NCBI GenBank assembly: GCA_015501595.1
Contig: JADNRX010000204.1
Location: 34,810 to 98,809 of the forward strand
Origin: Hymenopellis radicata
Taxonomy: Eukaryota > Basidiomycota > Agaricomycetes > Agaricales > Physalacriaceae
DNA length: 64,000 bases
Reading direction: 5' to 3'
Made by a program: the position numbers and the translations under genes. Shown in pieces: positions 45,911 through 57,140 of this stretch (the first letter of the stretch is position 1; every line of letters starts with the position of its first letter). The notes under the pieces are model-generated. The model was not told where the DNA came from. It made no database searches and worked only from the letters and a program-made list of their open reading frames with translations.

Positions 45911-46264
45911 CTACTGAGTAGCGCAGCGTTGAATGAGTCTCATATGTGAGACATGATGGTGGTAATAGTAGAGGCTTTCCACCTTGATGCCGGGTTGGAA
46001 AAGTCGGCGGGGGGCTGGCTGCTGGTCCAGAAAGTCTACTGCATTGACGACGTCCTCGGATAGTACCGGGCGATCCTCTAGGAAGCCCACGAAGCGTACT
46101 CCTGCGTTCAGATACCGCTCGAACGCTCGCCGGTCCGCCTTCGGCGAAAAGGAAAGGTGAATCTCGGTCCATAAGCCAGTCTAGACGGGTACCGAACAAG
46201 ACGTGCTTCAGATTACTAGCTCGATAGGTCGGACAAGTCCACCAAACTCTGCTTCGTATTCTGG
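45911..46264 (-). CDS. Hypothetical protein, 3' part
   Basis: Two exons join in phase: about 46217-46260 (EYEAEFGGLVRPIEL) and 45911-46180 (TGLWTEIHLSFSPKADRRAF, then GVRFVGFLEDRPVLSEDVV and LFQPGIKVESLYYYHHHVSH). The intron 46181-46216 is 36 nt with GTAATC..GTCTAG ends, and an upstream acceptor CCCAG at 46261 shows there is at least one more 5' exon that I could not place. Family unknown. Confidence 0.4.
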
Positions 46265-46529
46265 GACAATGAGAGAGAAAGTTAAGGGAAAAAGAGGATG
46301 GATGGAAAGATAAGGAAATGAAATACAATAACAAACAATGTCGTGATAAGGCGCAATAATCATAAATCGTCCCACGCTCATCACCATCACATTCACAGTC
46401 TTTTTCTGGGCATTAACTACGACGAGTGCACTGGCTGTCGCTTGTGGTGATCGTGTGCCTTGATGCTGTTCGCGCTGGCTCGGTACACAGCCACATGCTG
46501 CTTGATCTAAACCATGACCGTTTCTTCTT

Positions 46530-47410
46530 TGCATGCCAGGAGAGCTCACGCTCGAGCCGTCCAAAGTCAAGGGCTACGACGCGTTATGGTTGCCTCTGGC
46601 CCCCTTTTTCGAAACACATGGCTATTACCTCTGGGTCAAGTCTACCGACTGGATACCCACGACGATGAACTGCTTATGCCCTCTCGCTCCTCCGAATTCC
46701 CATGCTCGCGTTTTCGATGGGTATTCGTACTCATCACCCTATTTGCTGGACAGTAAGGCAAAAAATAAGAGTTTCGAGCAACAGATGGTGCGCTTGATCG
46801 TGTCCTTCGACCATAGCTGACATGTTGAACAGAGCCCGGTTATCTGTCCCGCACGGACTGCGCAGAATCACGATGTTATGATCCGCCTGGTTGCAGTTGG
46901 TGCATCGGGCGAGCAGCACAGTCGTGCATTGGACAGATTAGGAGCCACACCTCTCGCCTCCTTGCCTCAAAACCATGCTTTGCCTGTTCTTAATCGGATT
47001 GGGTATGATGATCAGTACTATTTCGCTGTATTTCCAAATTGAAAGATGCAAGATGTACTGTCGCTGCCGGATTTTCATGATTATGTAGAGGCAGCGGACT
47101 ACATTGAACAGCTAGTCGATCTAGGATATCTGCAAAGAAAATATTCTCATCAACCTCGTGGGACCGCCTCTAGCTACAGCAGATCAGCCTCTGCGTTCTC
47201 GATTTCCGGCTTGCCATTATTATACGGATTTCGAATTTTCAACATGTTCTGACGAAGGAGAGACTCTGTCTTCCGTACAAGGCAGTCCATTGCTATTTCA
47301 AGAACATGATGAAGGACGATCCGATACTGAGACCTTCGTCCAAAGAGGCTTTAACAGAAGTGCGACGCCTCAAGCAAGATCTTCATCCGATTCGTGGTCT
47401 TTCCAGTGAC
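46530..47410 (+). pseudogene. Protein-kinase-like remnant
   Basis: Frames in order read KVKGYDALWLPLAPFFETHG, DGYSYSSPY, MIRLVAVGASGEQHSRALDR with LPQNHALPVLNRIGYDDQYYF, and DICKENILIN with YYTDFEFSTC. This order matches an Agaricomycete kinase-like family: domain entry, beta-strand Lys region, and catalytic loop Asp-x-x-Lys-x-Asn. The His-Arg that should precede DICKEN is missing, frames change without good introns, and no activation loop or C-lobe follows. I read it as a decaying kinase relative. Confidence 0.45.
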
Positions 47411-48790
47411 GAGTCTAAGGCTGGAGTTGGGAATGTGTTTGGTCTCCTATAATATGTGCATGATAGTGGAATTTGCTGAGACTTGATCAAATCCGCTAAT
47501 GTTTGCGCGGATAGAGCCTCATAACAAACTCTTTCCGGGACCATGAAAGTTTCGGGATAGTAGGGACAGTAGGGTATACTACATACTCCGTCTGCCTCTG
47601 TGCTGAATGTCATGGCTTGAACAGATTTCAAGAAGGATAAAATCCAGAATCCGTATGGTGGTCATCCAAGTAATGCCATATATCTGAGGCATCCCGATAC
47701 TCCGCATTTGAAGTCTCATTAGACGCAATGAAGCTAGAGCTCTGATCCAAGAAAAGGTCTACATCTTGCGCTACCACACTGACATTGGCGCTAAATTGAG
47801 CACCTTGCAACGAAACGAATGAGCATACTCTAATGAGTTTGAAGAGAGGACTCACCATCCGAATCCGTCCACTAACTGTACATGACCTCGATACTCAACT
47901 CGAGAAACGCCGCACCACAGTACAGCGTGTTGTATTCGCTTACACTGCAGTTCACACAAGGTTGGGTCTGACGACCTTCCAACCGCGGGAGATTCAAAGC
48001 CAAGTTGGGAAGAAGGGAAGGATTACGTTTCCTAAGATCCCAAACGACTGCCGCCCCTCGGGCTTTCTCCAGAATTGCCGGTTCAGAGAAACTGACAAGC
48101 GTCGAGAGCGCAGAGCCATCAATCGGGCAGTCGCTTATGGTGGCATGAGCCAGTGCGCCGTCAGTGACGTCGGACATATCTGCGTAACTTCGTCGGATCA
48201 AGTGCCCGAAACTGTTGTCGCTAGCTGTGGGCGCAGGGAGCTCGTCGGTGGTAGTTGGCGGGGGCGGGGGCGGAGTGACACTCTCCACAAGGGTGGTAGT
48301 GGGGGCGACCGAAGTCGTAGAAACATCGCCGGGAACAAGTACAGTGGCGCCGAATGATGAACCGTCGTCGTCAGGAATGTCGTTATTCATGATAGACATT
48401 GCGTTCTGCATGAAGCTGAAGGCATCCGTGGCGGCATCATCAATACCATTCATGATGTCCTGAGCTGGAGAAAAGACCGGTTAAGGAAATACATTGCAGA
48501 GAATAATATTAAAAAATTACCAGCTTGATTATCCTCAGAGGTATCGTTGACAAAGACGTAATCGTCAAAGTCAGACAGAGCTGCTGCTGCACTCTCGATA
48601 GCAGTCGCCAATTCAGATGATGGTAGCTAATACTCTCCGTTCAGGAAACAGATGGACACGAGGGAACAAGTTGATGCATACCGACCCAGAGACGACTTGT
48701 GGAACCACGTCGACGTCGTGCTGAATTTCGTCAATCAGTCGTCTAGCAGCAATGAGGGCCGCCAGCAATGCCACGTCTATGGAAGATGTA
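47383..48790 (-). CDS. Hypothetical multi-exon protein
   Basis: Exon pieces in order on the minus strand: AALIAARRLIDEIQHDVDVV (about 48700-48780), ELATAIESAAAALSDFDDYV (48521-48620), MNGIDDAATDAFSFMQNAMS through a Thr/Pro-rich stretch to CVNCSVSEYNTLYCGAAF (47900-48470), VAQDVDLFLDQSSSFIAS, and KSVQAMTFSTEADGVCSIPY with PERVCYEALSAQTLADLI to the stop at 47383. Several GT..AG introns of about 50-65 nt separate them. I do not recognise the family; the paired Cys suggest a small zinc or disulfide site. Ends are approximate. Confidence 0.45.
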
Positions 48791-49376
48791 AGAACGATAA
48801 GATAGGTTTGGCCACAATCGGGCTGTGAAAGAGGGAGAAGAAGAAGAGAGGAAGAGAAGAGGAAGGTGCACGAATATAGTGGTACTATACTGCGTGTTGT
48901 GTCGAAGACGGGTCTGCCGGCTTCACGGTCGAGAGGGAAAGGGGAAAGGAGACCGTGATGACCAATTCCAAAAGACCATATGTGGTCATTGAAATTGCAG
49001 GGAACGAGAGTCCCGAGAGGGGAAACCGGCTGGAGCCGACGGAACCCCAAGGCAGACAGACCAGTCTTGAGCGTGCGGGAAACCGAATTCGAGACGAAGG
49101 CCGAATCAGGAAACACCACACACTGAAGAAAACAAGGTGCGGGAGGGTGGGAGAAAAGAAATCTCAGGAAAGAACGAGGAGCGGAAGGCGTAACCGCGAC
49201 GATGGAGAACACGACGGGTAGTATCCCCAAGGATTGCAAAGCTGTCGTGTTGTATGTACATGTATGAAGTAGATGACTACGGCCCTAGATGGCCTGGCAC
49301 TATCTTATCCTAAGATAAGTTTACCGCTCGTACCTCGCGATGACTTATCGCGGAATATCCCAACTACTGCAAAAAA

Positions 49377-50641
49377 CTAACCAGCGGAGAGTTCTGCCAA
49401 AGCAGCTGCTGCTACAGATGCGGCAGCGACAGCCGCTGCGGCTTGAGCCGGCGCAGCGTCAAGTGGCTCGGGCGCGGGACAAGAAGTTTGTCGACGTTCC
49501 AAAACGTGTTCGGACGCGTTGAAGGAGGGGAACAACTCCTCATCGATGCCACGAGGTACGAATGCTACAACAAAAACTGAGTTAATCGTCTTGTTTTGAG
49601 ACTTACAATACATGACTGACGAGGAGTAACACAAGTAGCGGCCTTCGGGCAGTTGTATTGACGGCCTTGATACTTCAGATTTGATTGATAACCATTGTTT
49701 GGCATCTGAGCGGGCATCGGTCGAGCTGAGAACAAGGATACTGTCAGATGATCAGTCGCAGAGGCGAGGATAAACCCACGATTCTGAGAGAAAACGTTGC
49801 AGGTCGAAAGAGGACCAGGATTCGTCCAAGCGCATCTGAATGGGGTGCCGACAGCAGGAGGGGTTGCTCCGCCAGAGGTTACACGACCATGATAACGTAG
49901 ATCCGGTAATCCAGTCGAAGGATCCAGACGTACGCCGTAGTCGAGTTCCAGAACATACCGATGCGCGAGACCATCGTTCCGGTAATTCTGGGCGGAGCCT
50001 GCACCCTGTTGACGCATGAGTACTACGAAACACTGCTTATGTCTGATTGTAACTTACGAAAATTGTGGCCAAGATAGCCTGTAGACGGCCTTGTTGGCTT
50101 TGCTCTCGAGAAGGCACGCATTGCCGCCTCGCACGAACTTGGTTCGCATTGTTCGGACCAACAAAGCCGGGCCCTCCTTCAATAGTACTGGCAAAAGCTA
50201 GTAGAAGGTTATCAGGACCCAGAGAAAACGCGTAAAGACGAATAACCTACGAAATTCATCGCAAGACGTTGGCCACATTTCTGGAAAATTCTGGAAGAGC
50301 GGATCGCACGCGCCTTGCCACGCGCAACGATCTCTGACAGCCTTTCCGCACACGTTCGAGCTACGACGGCGTGAGGTAGCTCTACCTTTGTTCGAGTCGT
50401 ATGTGACAACGCGACCAGTAATACCAGGTCCAAGACGAGCGGCGATATTGGCGCAGATTCCCGGAAGGTTGTTGCAGTGGTAACTAACAGTCGGAAGAGG
50501 GTTGTCCGCAAGGAAGTTTATGACAATTGGTGTAGCCATGCCATTTCTGCCAATCTTGTAAGATGTGGTCGGAGTCTGCGCAAGACTGGTGTATGCGCAA
50601 AACACGAGAGTCAGGAAATGTAGCGCGACATGAGATATCAT
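49377..50641 (-). CDS. Secreted N-terminal-signal protein with NucA/NucB-type nuclease domain, 367 aa
   Basis: Four exons (50251-50641, 50058-50197, 49621-50005, 49377-49564) give exactly 368 codons. The N-terminus is a signal peptide (hydrophobic run after MISHVALHFL, cleavage likely after SLAQ). The DNase NucA/NucB hallmark is created by splicing at intron 1: SCDEF + PFASTIEGG, followed by QCVPSREQSQQG. In the bacterial family the Asp-Glu pair and nearby residues form the metal-dependent nuclease site. The C-terminus is Ala/Pro-rich. The enzyme would act outside the cell, perhaps in nutrient scavenging or interaction with other organisms; that role is inference. The gene looks intact. Confidence 0.82.
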
Positions 50642-51696
50642 AGCTGATGCTGGTGTTAAGGGTAGATCTGAGCATTTTTATAGACGCGCCAAAGAGATTA
50701 TGTTACATACCTGAGAAATCCAAATGCAATGTTCCACGAGGCGTCCCCCCTTCGTGTCATAACGCGCATACGTCCACCGGTATTTTGTGGGGCATGGGCG
50801 CTAGGAACAGGTTGAAAAAGTCGGTCCCATGATGCTCGACAAGGACGCGTCGTTCACGTGAAGTAGATACCTTGAGATGAATACATCAGTTCTACTCGAC
50901 GTTTTCGAAGAGTCGTTCTAGAGCGGGCGTCAATGGCTCCATTAAGTGCCGAAGATGCAAACGCACCGTTATGAAGCGTTTTTCCTTGATGGGTAAGTAA
51001 TGTATTCCGCTAGAGTCGGGACCAAGGAGGAGGATTAGCACGAAGCCGGAGTGAAGCTTTGGCCGACTTGACCAGCGTGATTTCTATGTATGACGGCAGG
51101 TCCGAGCCTCTCGTTCACTCTTGCCCTCTGATGCACGCACAGTAGGCCAATAGGGCTCAGGTCGGCACAAGGACGAATATACGAATGGTATAGAATTGCG
51201 GGAGAAGGGTATGGTATTCAGCGAGACATGCGGTCATTTTTCTTCTGCGCCAATTAGGATCAAGAAAGAGCCGTAAACCTTGTTTTACTTGTCAAGGTGC
51301 GCGCAATGCATGAAGCAAAAAACGCACCTAATAAACTCCGCTTGTCTGTCTGTTTCCGATGTTGCTCAACCCCTCTGTAATATATATGAGCCAGCTCTGG
51401 CTCGTGTAAGGCTGCTACAACGATGTGACGGAACGGTAGAGAATGGCCAGAGGATCGATGGTGATGGTAAGCAAGCAAGGCGAAATTGCCTCTTTCGGAC
51501 AACTGCCAGTTTGCGCCTTCCACTAAGTAAACGACAATAACTGAACGCTATGAACGCTAGGCTAAGGTTACCTCGGCTTAAAATTCAATATTTTTGACAA
51601 CAATGCCACCGCGCGCTACCGTCATATGACCACTCATCAATTAGCGGTACCGGTGTTGGTCGAACTGCTAGCGTCCATCTGATTTGGGAGCAAGTC
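50642..51696. other. Intergenic stretch
   Basis: No supported gene. A short plus-strand frame near 50930-50990 (NGSIKCRRCKRTVMKRF) has a Cys-x2-Cys and basic residues reminiscent of a zinc-cluster half, but is too short to call. Confidence 0.35.
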
Positions 51697-53343
51697 ATGA
51701 CCACCTCGCAGACCGAGGACTTGCTTTCTTTTGTGCAAGGAGAATGGAGAGGAAACGGCACTGGTGAGTAACGCACAGCGATACAACCACGGTGGCTATC
51801 TAACTAGAACTGTTAACAGCCTATTTCATGAACAGACAGCATTGTAAGGCGGAGTTTCGCCTCTGCGCCACCAGTAACGATGCTCTGCATGTAGACTGGT
51901 ACGTGTTCCTTCTCTGTATAGATCTTGCTGCACTCACGCTTTGACGGATAGCCGACGAACGTCTACTTGGGCCGAGGGAGACCTTGACAAACCTACAGCG
52001 CTCGCCACAGCGCTGGACCCTCCGGATATATTCTTCGCGATTGATATCACCTTTGAAGGCCCAGATGCTGCGTCGGAGAACGCCATCGCAGCTACTGTAA
52101 AGAATCTTAACAACGAGCAATGTAAATATCTCTATCACGATCTCCCAAAACATATACTAATCTGTCCAAATAGCTACGAAGCTCTTCGCTGAGCGCACGT
52201 CTCACGACCTCTTCCGCGGCGGTTCAAGATCCTGCACGATCATCTACCGTGATGAAGATATATCCCAACGACAGGTTAGCTCGCTTCTTTTGATTACGAA
52301 CGCGTTAACGAAGTGCTTAGTACTTCTTGAGGCTTCATTTCGGCGATCCAGAAGACGGCCCCAATGGCCTTCTGCGCCTGGCCGTGACCATCCGCACGAC
52401 GCTGATTCAAGGCCTTGCCGAAGAGCTTAGGACGGACATGGGCATAGCCGGCGCCATCCTTTTGCCTCAAGTCACAGAGGATGAACTGATACCGATTTCT
52501 CGAGGACCCACATTCTCGTGGTCTATTGCTCTACACTGCGGTAAATGGTTCGGAAAAGGACAAGGTGATTCTATCATTTTCCTCACCGACGAAATTTGAA
52601 CTTATATCCTATTATTTGAAGCCATTCATCACTCCGGTGAACATGAAAAGAACATTTCTGTGTGGGTCTTGTATGATCTTCGACGTTGTCAGGAGGACGA
52701 GTCTACGTTTCTGCCTGAGGCATGTCCCCATCGACTCAAGGTATCTGTTCGAGCATTTGACGAGGCTGAGACCGGAGACACTTCAACGGAAAGGAAAAAG
52801 AAGAAGCGAAAGATTGACCTCCAGGAGACCTGGGATAAAGCTTCTCTTTGTTCTCTGATAGCAGAATGTGACGCTACGATCGTGCGACGAGATGGACAAG
52901 GGTGGTTCGTGCCACGAGAACAAGGAACGGGCAGTGAACTAGAATCTCGTGGCTTCGGTAAGTCTTTCTAGTATTGTCTGTACCTGTTCATCATTAATCG
53001 ACTTCCAATCGCAGTCTTCAACATCTGTTCCGATAGCCTCTTCACAGACATCCCAGTCAGCGACAGAGAGCCCGTTCCGCCCGAATTAGTCGTGCCTCTC
53101 GGTACTCCTATCTCTTACGAAGCCCGAGGAGAGACCGTTTATACGGTTGTGACTGGACCTCCGGACGGTGCACCTTTCCCTGGAGTGGGGAAGGAGGCTG
53201 CATATATCCCATCGGTTTTGACCATGCATCGTGGAGTACATACGATATCTGTTGTGGCGAGACATGTCGAGGAGGGGTATGTGGTATGTCGGGACATCGA
53301 CGTGAGGGGTCTGAGGAGATGGGGGGAGTATTGGGATTTGTGA
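51697..53343 (+). CDS. Hypothetical seven-exon protein, 441 aa
   Basis: Exons 51697-51763, 51820-51898, 51952-52121, 52174-52274, 52321-52564, 52622-52957 and 53015-53343 join in phase to 442 codons. The product starts MTTSQTEDLLSFVQGEWRGN, has FFAIDITFEGPDAASENAIA in its N-terminal third and a central part with LRLHFGDPEDGPNGLLRLAV, then a basic linker (ERKKKKRKIDL) and a C-terminal segment with VVPLGTPISYEARGETVY. No signal peptide or membrane helix. I cannot assign a family; the gene structure itself is convincing. Confidence 0.65.
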
Positions 53344-54085
53344 GGGATCATGATGCCTGACCTCACATGCACACCCCACGTTTCCGGCGACTAAGTTGAT
53401 TTGAAGCCGTGTCATTAGAGGCCATTACTGCTAACACCGACGGCGATAGTCATACTGCTGGCAGACATTGGACATCAAACCTCTACCTGCTCATCACTAT
53501 CAAGGTCCACAACAAGCCTACTACGTTTTTGTGCGATTTGAGAATCTTCGCATCGTTATGGAGAAAATAAGAACTCTGGAAGGTCCCGAGTGACGAGGAA
53601 CGTTTCACACAATTATTCCCTCGACTGTCTCTGCACGATTTCGCCCTTCTGGACTCATTACTATTATGTACCCGGGCCTCATAACGCGACACCTCGAACT
53701 CACAACAGAGCCCATTCAATACCCGCCGCCATGGCCATATTTGTTCTCGTGGATTACAACAGAGTTCATTCGATACCTGCCGCCATGGCCAAATTTCTTC
53801 GCGTTTCCGAATGCCATCTCGAGCTCCGCTACCCCGAGATTGTAAACGGCCGCGCAGCCTCAGTGAGTTTTTTTCGCTATGCTGTCGAGAAGTCTAAACA
53901 GAACTCCGTTACAGCACTACGTAGGGGATTTAAACCGGTAAAACTCCCGACTTGAAGTAGTACTTGAGCGATCGCGATCAAAGCTCCCCTCTTTCTTCCC
54001 CTCTAGCTCTTTCACTGACAGTCAATTCATGACCTCTAATATAACGTCAATTCACGTATAGAACAGTTATCCAAGAGTTGTGATA
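53344..54085. other. Stretch without a supported gene
   Basis: Holds only a two-copy 54-bp repeat (53702-53809). A plus-strand frame crosses it but lacks other support. Confidence 0.35.
53702..53809 (+). repeat. 54-bp tandem repeat, two imperfect copies
   Basis: Units begin ACAACAGAGCCCATTCAATA (53702) and ACAACAGAGTTCATTCGATA (53756) and share CCGCCATGGCCA(T/A)ATTT. A period of 54 keeps the frame. Confidence 0.75.
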
Positions 54086-54385
54086 GTCGAAGGGGCTCCT
54101 CGAAGCAAACGGAACGGTCGACTCCCTCCGTTGACTCGGATGAAGCTGCTCGTTGTTGTCCGACGCCTTCGTCATAACCAGCGTATGAGCAACACCTCGA
54201 CATGACACGAACTGCCCGGGGCAATTCTAGGACGCCCCCTGCATATTACTGAACATTGCGGGTTTGTATCGCCCTGGATGGCGTTTGAGTGTTTGGCAAC
54301 TCGTTTAGTGGACGGTCCAAGTTGACGATGCGGTGTAGGTCCGCTCGCTGGCGATGTTGCTTTGGAGAGCTCTTGATCCGATGGC
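54086..54385 (+). repeat. Dispersed repeat R1, copy b
   Basis: Matches copy a from GGGGCTCCTCGAAGCAAACGGAA to GGAGAGCTCTTGATCCGA, with scattered substitutions and extra bases that break the reading frame. Confidence 0.65.
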
Positions 54386-54409
54386 AACTAGGGATCACAT
54401 CAAAGCTAG

Positions 54410-54705
54410 CGGGGTTGGACTCATTCGCCCCCCGTTGACCCGAATGAAGGTGTCTGATGGCGTCCACTGTCTCCATCATAACCAGAGTACGAGCCCTCCT
54501 CGACATGACACGCACGCTGCTCCGGCAATGTGACTGTAGCATGGCATACTAGAACAACCATGCTGCAGACGTGAACAATGCGGGACTGTATCGCTCTGGA
54601 TGGTGCTTGCGTGGTGGTCGTCATATTCAGTGACGGTCCAAGCCGGCTCGTTCTCCGAGGAGCACAAGTTGGTGATGTAGCTTTGTGTGGTCCCCGATGA
54701 AGTTT
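54410..54705 (+). repeat. Dispersed repeat R1, copy c (degenerate)
   Basis: Shares ordered blocks with copy b: GTTGACCCGAATGAAG, CATCATAACCAGAGTA, CTCGACATGACACG, CAATGCGGGACTGTATCGC, and GTGACGGTCCAAG. It lies head-to-tail with copy b. Confidence 0.55.
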
Positions 54706-54934
54706 TGTTTGCTGACACACATGTCTTGATGGTCGGACTCCTAGGCCGAGGACGATGATGACCTTGCACAGAGCAGCACCATTGTTGACTGCGTCGCTTG
54801 TCAACCTCGCCCTTGACTTCAGCGTCATGGGTGTGTTCGCTTGTCGTTGGTGTATTCTCGCATGTACTTCAGGTCTTGTTTGTGGTCTGACGTGTTAAAT
54901 GGCATCGGCAGAGCCTGGGTCATCTACAATTTCG

Positions 54935-55745
54935 TTACCCGAAGTGTGGTTTTATAGCACGCAGTGACCGCAAATCAAGGAACTCTTGGAACATCTTCTC
55001 CTGCAGAACTTGCGACATTGCTACACGGGATAAGCTATCTGGTTCGTAAGTTCGAATCATGACTAGTGACTCACTCTCCACTATTCCGCCACAGTTCATA
55101 GGATACCAATCGAAGCTGTCCATGCGCCACTGGAGAGCAGTCACAACGTTTGGTCGCAGCAGTCGACCTTCCTTATCCTCGATTCTTTCTTTCCACCGCC
55201 TTCGCGCCTCCGAAATGCTATATGGTTGTGTGCCCTTTCTTGGCAAGTAAACGTAGGGGCTTGACGCCGACCTGGGAGAATTAAGGGCCACAAATGTCTC
55301 CACTGAGAAAATCGCTTAGCAGAGATACACGTTCGGAGACGACTACGTACTCCACTTCTTCAAGCGTGCGAGATATGGTATCTGGACCTCATATTTGAGC
55401 AGCGCTGTCATGTCTGGCATTAGAATCTTTCACCACGCAAACGCAAACTTGTACTTAACTTCCTTGACCTGGCCCCAGTATCGAAGCGGCAGGGAAGGCT
55501 TTTGACAAAGGTCTATCGGGACACCATCAAACAGCTTTTTCCACACGATGCCGGGACTGCTCGCATCCCCGCCGTGTGGCCAAAACATGTGGCAGTCGTT
55601 GTCGTATACATTTACATTGGCGTCCAGCCACATTTTAACTATAGGTATCACGGTCAGAGTCTACGTGTCAAGGACAGAACGGTGTACGGCGAACCATATG
55701 GGCTGATGAGTTCTTCATATGGAGCGACCTGTGCGAACTCCAAGT
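54935..55745 (-). CDS. Hypothetical protein of a local paralogous family
   Basis: Minus-strand exons in order: FAQVAPYEELISPYGSPYTV (about 55680-55745), MWLDANVNVYDNDCHMFWPH to LRYWGQVKEVKYKFAF (55440-55635), MTALLKYEVQIPYLARLKKW (about 55350-55410), and VETFVALNSPRSASSPYVYL to MFQEFLDLRSLRAIKPHFG (54935-55303). The GTACGT..GCTAAG intron at about 55314-55350 joins the last two in phase. The segment from FDWYP to the end recurs as a fragment at 58.8-59.0 kb. No known domain is seen. Confidence 0.45.
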
Positions 55746-57140
55746 AATTTGTTGCGGCAGCCGCAAGCTTTACTTGGTGCGCATCGTCACGGTATCGTGA
55801 CTGTCTAGACATACGGGTGATCCTCAGTTCGATTCACTGAGATACTTCGGAGAACTTACATGACTGTATCTGAGTCTGAGTCGCTCATGTTACACACTGA
55901 AGAGGGAAACGCAGTGCTGGTCGATTCCGATGTAAGTATCGTACTTATATAAGTGCAGTCGAATACAAGGGACGACCTCCCTTCTTCCGAGTAGACAAGG
56001 TATTGTTCTGCTGGACACACATCCTTGAAAAGGAACAAGCAGAACAGGGCAGCATTCACGAAGGTCGAAGTACAAGTCCAATGAGAAGTGCAGCGCATGC
56101 CTTTTCCGGGGCTAAGTTAATAGGGTGTTTTTGTAGAGGGCACATTTTGGCGGCGCAATAAACGTCGGCTGCTCGTACATCGAAAAACAACCGTAATTCG
56201 TGCGAAAGCATGGGCGAGCGTCTTCTCCATCTCGCATGGAATCTGCGTGTCTGGCCTAGATTGCAGCTGGAGGTAGCCTGAAGGTGTGCCAAATTTCTGC
56301 TGTCGGAACGCGCCATAGCCGCCGTCGGATCAGGAGCTCTGAAAAGTAGCATCACCAGTAGATCCTCCACCGCATCGCTGACTTGAACCGTTTACTGAAC
56401 GGCACGGCGTGGGCGTCCTAGAATGACCCAAATTCAGTTCATGTAGTGTCGCGTACCCTGGATATAACGAAGGCGTCGGGCAACGACGAGCAGTTTCATC
56501 CTGGTCAACGGAGTCAGCCGTTCCGTTTGCTTCGAGTAGCCCCTTCCACTGTCGCCGTCCGGATGGTCGAAAAAAAAAGATTGCAGAATGGCAGAACGGC
56601 GAATGGTGGGGCCAGGTGGGCGTCCGAAATAGGAAATTCCGCCTGCTTCCGACCACCATCATTATTATGGCTGCACTGGCCACTACCCACCCACTGCCGG
56701 TTGCATTGTCGGGCCCGTCGTACTTGCGTAGAGTCTGCGTAAACGCGTACGACGGGCATTTTCTCTCGCCCACATTCTCAGTGCTACTCAAAGACTCATG
56801 CTGTCATTGTAGTTTGACTCTTTCTTTCAAGCGCGCTGAACCTGGATATGGATCATCGTAATGCTTGAAGCAAGTTTTCGAGTGGAATTACGCGCTAGAC
56901 GCCCGGAGTGCCGTACGTTATTCTCAATTGTTTATACTATCCCTATCATCTTAATTGTTTTCTTTAGAAGGAACTTGCTGGTATTGTGAAATGACGAAAG
57001 GAGGTTCACAATAAGAAATAGCCTCTGTCCGCCTCCGCTGAGTGATAAATAAGGCGAGGAACAATCCTCCACACCAATACTTCCCTTGCTCTTGAATCAG
57101 TACTTCCTCGTCTTCGCGCGTTTACCTCAAACGACGATCT
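55746..57140. other. Gene-poor stretch with a repeat copy
   Basis: Contains dispersed repeat R1 copy d (56330-56560) and a poly(A) run near 56570-56578. No supported gene. Confidence 0.4.
56330..56560 (-). repeat. Dispersed repeat R1, copy d (inverted, internal deletion)
   Basis: In reverse complement it begins GGAAGGGGCTACTCGAAGCA, continues GTTGACCAGGATGAAACTGC and GCCGACGCC-like blocks, and ends GAGCTCCTGATCCGACG. The central block around TTGTATCGCCC is missing. Confidence 0.65.
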
